14,807 nt of DNA, from positions 1 through 14,807 of the forward strand of contig DKNW01000082.1 in the NCBI GenBank assembly GCA_002469805.1, written 5' to 3'. Source of the DNA: Rhodobiaceae bacterium UBA7378 (GTDB taxonomy: Bacteria; Pseudomonadota; Alphaproteobacteria; RS24). Of this stretch, positions 14,637 to 14,807 are shown one piece after another. Position numbers and translations under genes: made by a program. The notes under the pieces are model-generated. The model did not search any database, had not been told where the DNA came from, and worked only from the letters and a program-made list of their open reading frames with translations. Positions within the stretch are counted from its first letter, which is position 1. Every line of letters starts with the position of its first letter.

Positions 14637-14807
14637 ATGGTTCGTTTTCAGATAATCCCGGTAACACCGTTTCAGCAAAACTGTACTGTCTTCTGGAACG
14701 AAGAAACCATGAATGGCGCGGTTGTCGATCCTGGCGGCGATCTGGCTTTGCTCGACAAGTTCATTGACGAACAGGGCATCAAGATTGAAAAAATTCTGGT
14801 GACGCAC
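14637..14807 (+). CDS. Metallo-beta-lactamase-fold hydrolase, glyoxalase II-like (3' end cut by window edge)
   Basis: The first 57 codons of an MBL-fold protein. The opening strands FQIIPVTPFQQNCTVFW (4-20), GAVVDPGGD (27-35) and the segment KIEKILVTH (49-57) match the start of small GloB-like/YcbL hydrolases. In these the last histidine visible, H57, opens the zinc-binding HxHxDH motif, whose remainder lies beyond the window. AAGGAG (14625-14630) is 6 bases before the ATG at 14637. The likely reaction is hydrolysis of a glutathione or similar thioester, but the substrate-determining C-terminal part is not visible. It is divergent from the 30-codon gene, with overlapping promoter regions. Confidence 0.88.
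   Translation, partial: MVRFQIIPVTPFQQNCTVFWNEETMNGAVVDPGGDLALLDKFIDEQGIKIEKILVTH

Noticed and set aside
14436..14807. A 123-codon open frame on the minus strand as a single protein
   Set aside because: Its upstream two-thirds is antisense to the well-supported MBL-fold gene, and the promoter and ribosome binding site lie inside it. Only the last 30 codons are kept.

Overview
The window looks like an ordinary chromosomal stretch of a mid-GC, free-living alphaproteobacterium. I infer this from protein style and from the mix of catabolic and exported genes (CoA-acylating methylmalonate-semialdehyde dehydrogenase, EthA-type Baeyer-Villiger monooxygenase, omega-aminotransferase, crotonase, DUF3604 exported protein). 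A marine lineage is possible but cannot be shown from sequence alone. I see no tRNA, rRNA, insertion sequence, CRISPR array or phage gene. Coding density is very high: no stretch over about 150 bases lacks a gene or a recognisable signal.

Layout. 1-1674 (+): most of an ABC-F ATPase of the Uup type, cut by the left edge. 1748-2122 (+): a small EthD-fold protein, converging with only 2 nt to spare on 2125-3636 (-), a bifunctional NAD(P)HX repair enzyme. Divergent from that, 3733-6735 (+) is a likely two-gene operon: mmsA, then an EthA-like flavin monooxygenase. It converges on 6757-8067 (-), a class III omega-aminotransferase. A 144-base divergent spacer with a 7-bp inverted repeat separates this from a tightly coupled three-gene operon at 8212-11972 (+): an exported DUF3604 protein, a membrane-anchored parvulin-like isomerase and a HupE/UreJ-type membrane protein. 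Converging from the right, 12017-14342 (-) holds an FGGY sugar kinase followed by a crotonase-family enzyme. The right end (14637-14807, +) starts a metallo-beta-lactamase-fold hydrolase that runs off the window.

The most unusual item lies in the spacer between the kinase and the MBL gene. On the minus strand there is a complete miniature gene: a sigma-70-like promoter (TTGTTA, 17 nt, TACACT), a Shine-Dalgarno element complementary over 15 consecutive bases to the canonical bacterial 16S rRNA 3' end, a TTG-started 30-codon frame at 14436-14528, and a perfect 9-bp GC-rich hairpin followed by T5. It is short enough for gene callers to miss. It could be a small basic protein, a leader peptide or attenuator for the kinase operon, or a ribosome-binding RNA.

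Second in interest is the DUF3604 / isomerase / HupE-like operon. It reads as an exported putative metalloprotein packaged with its own periplasmic foldase and a membrane protein from a metal-transporter superfamily. That functional link is inference.
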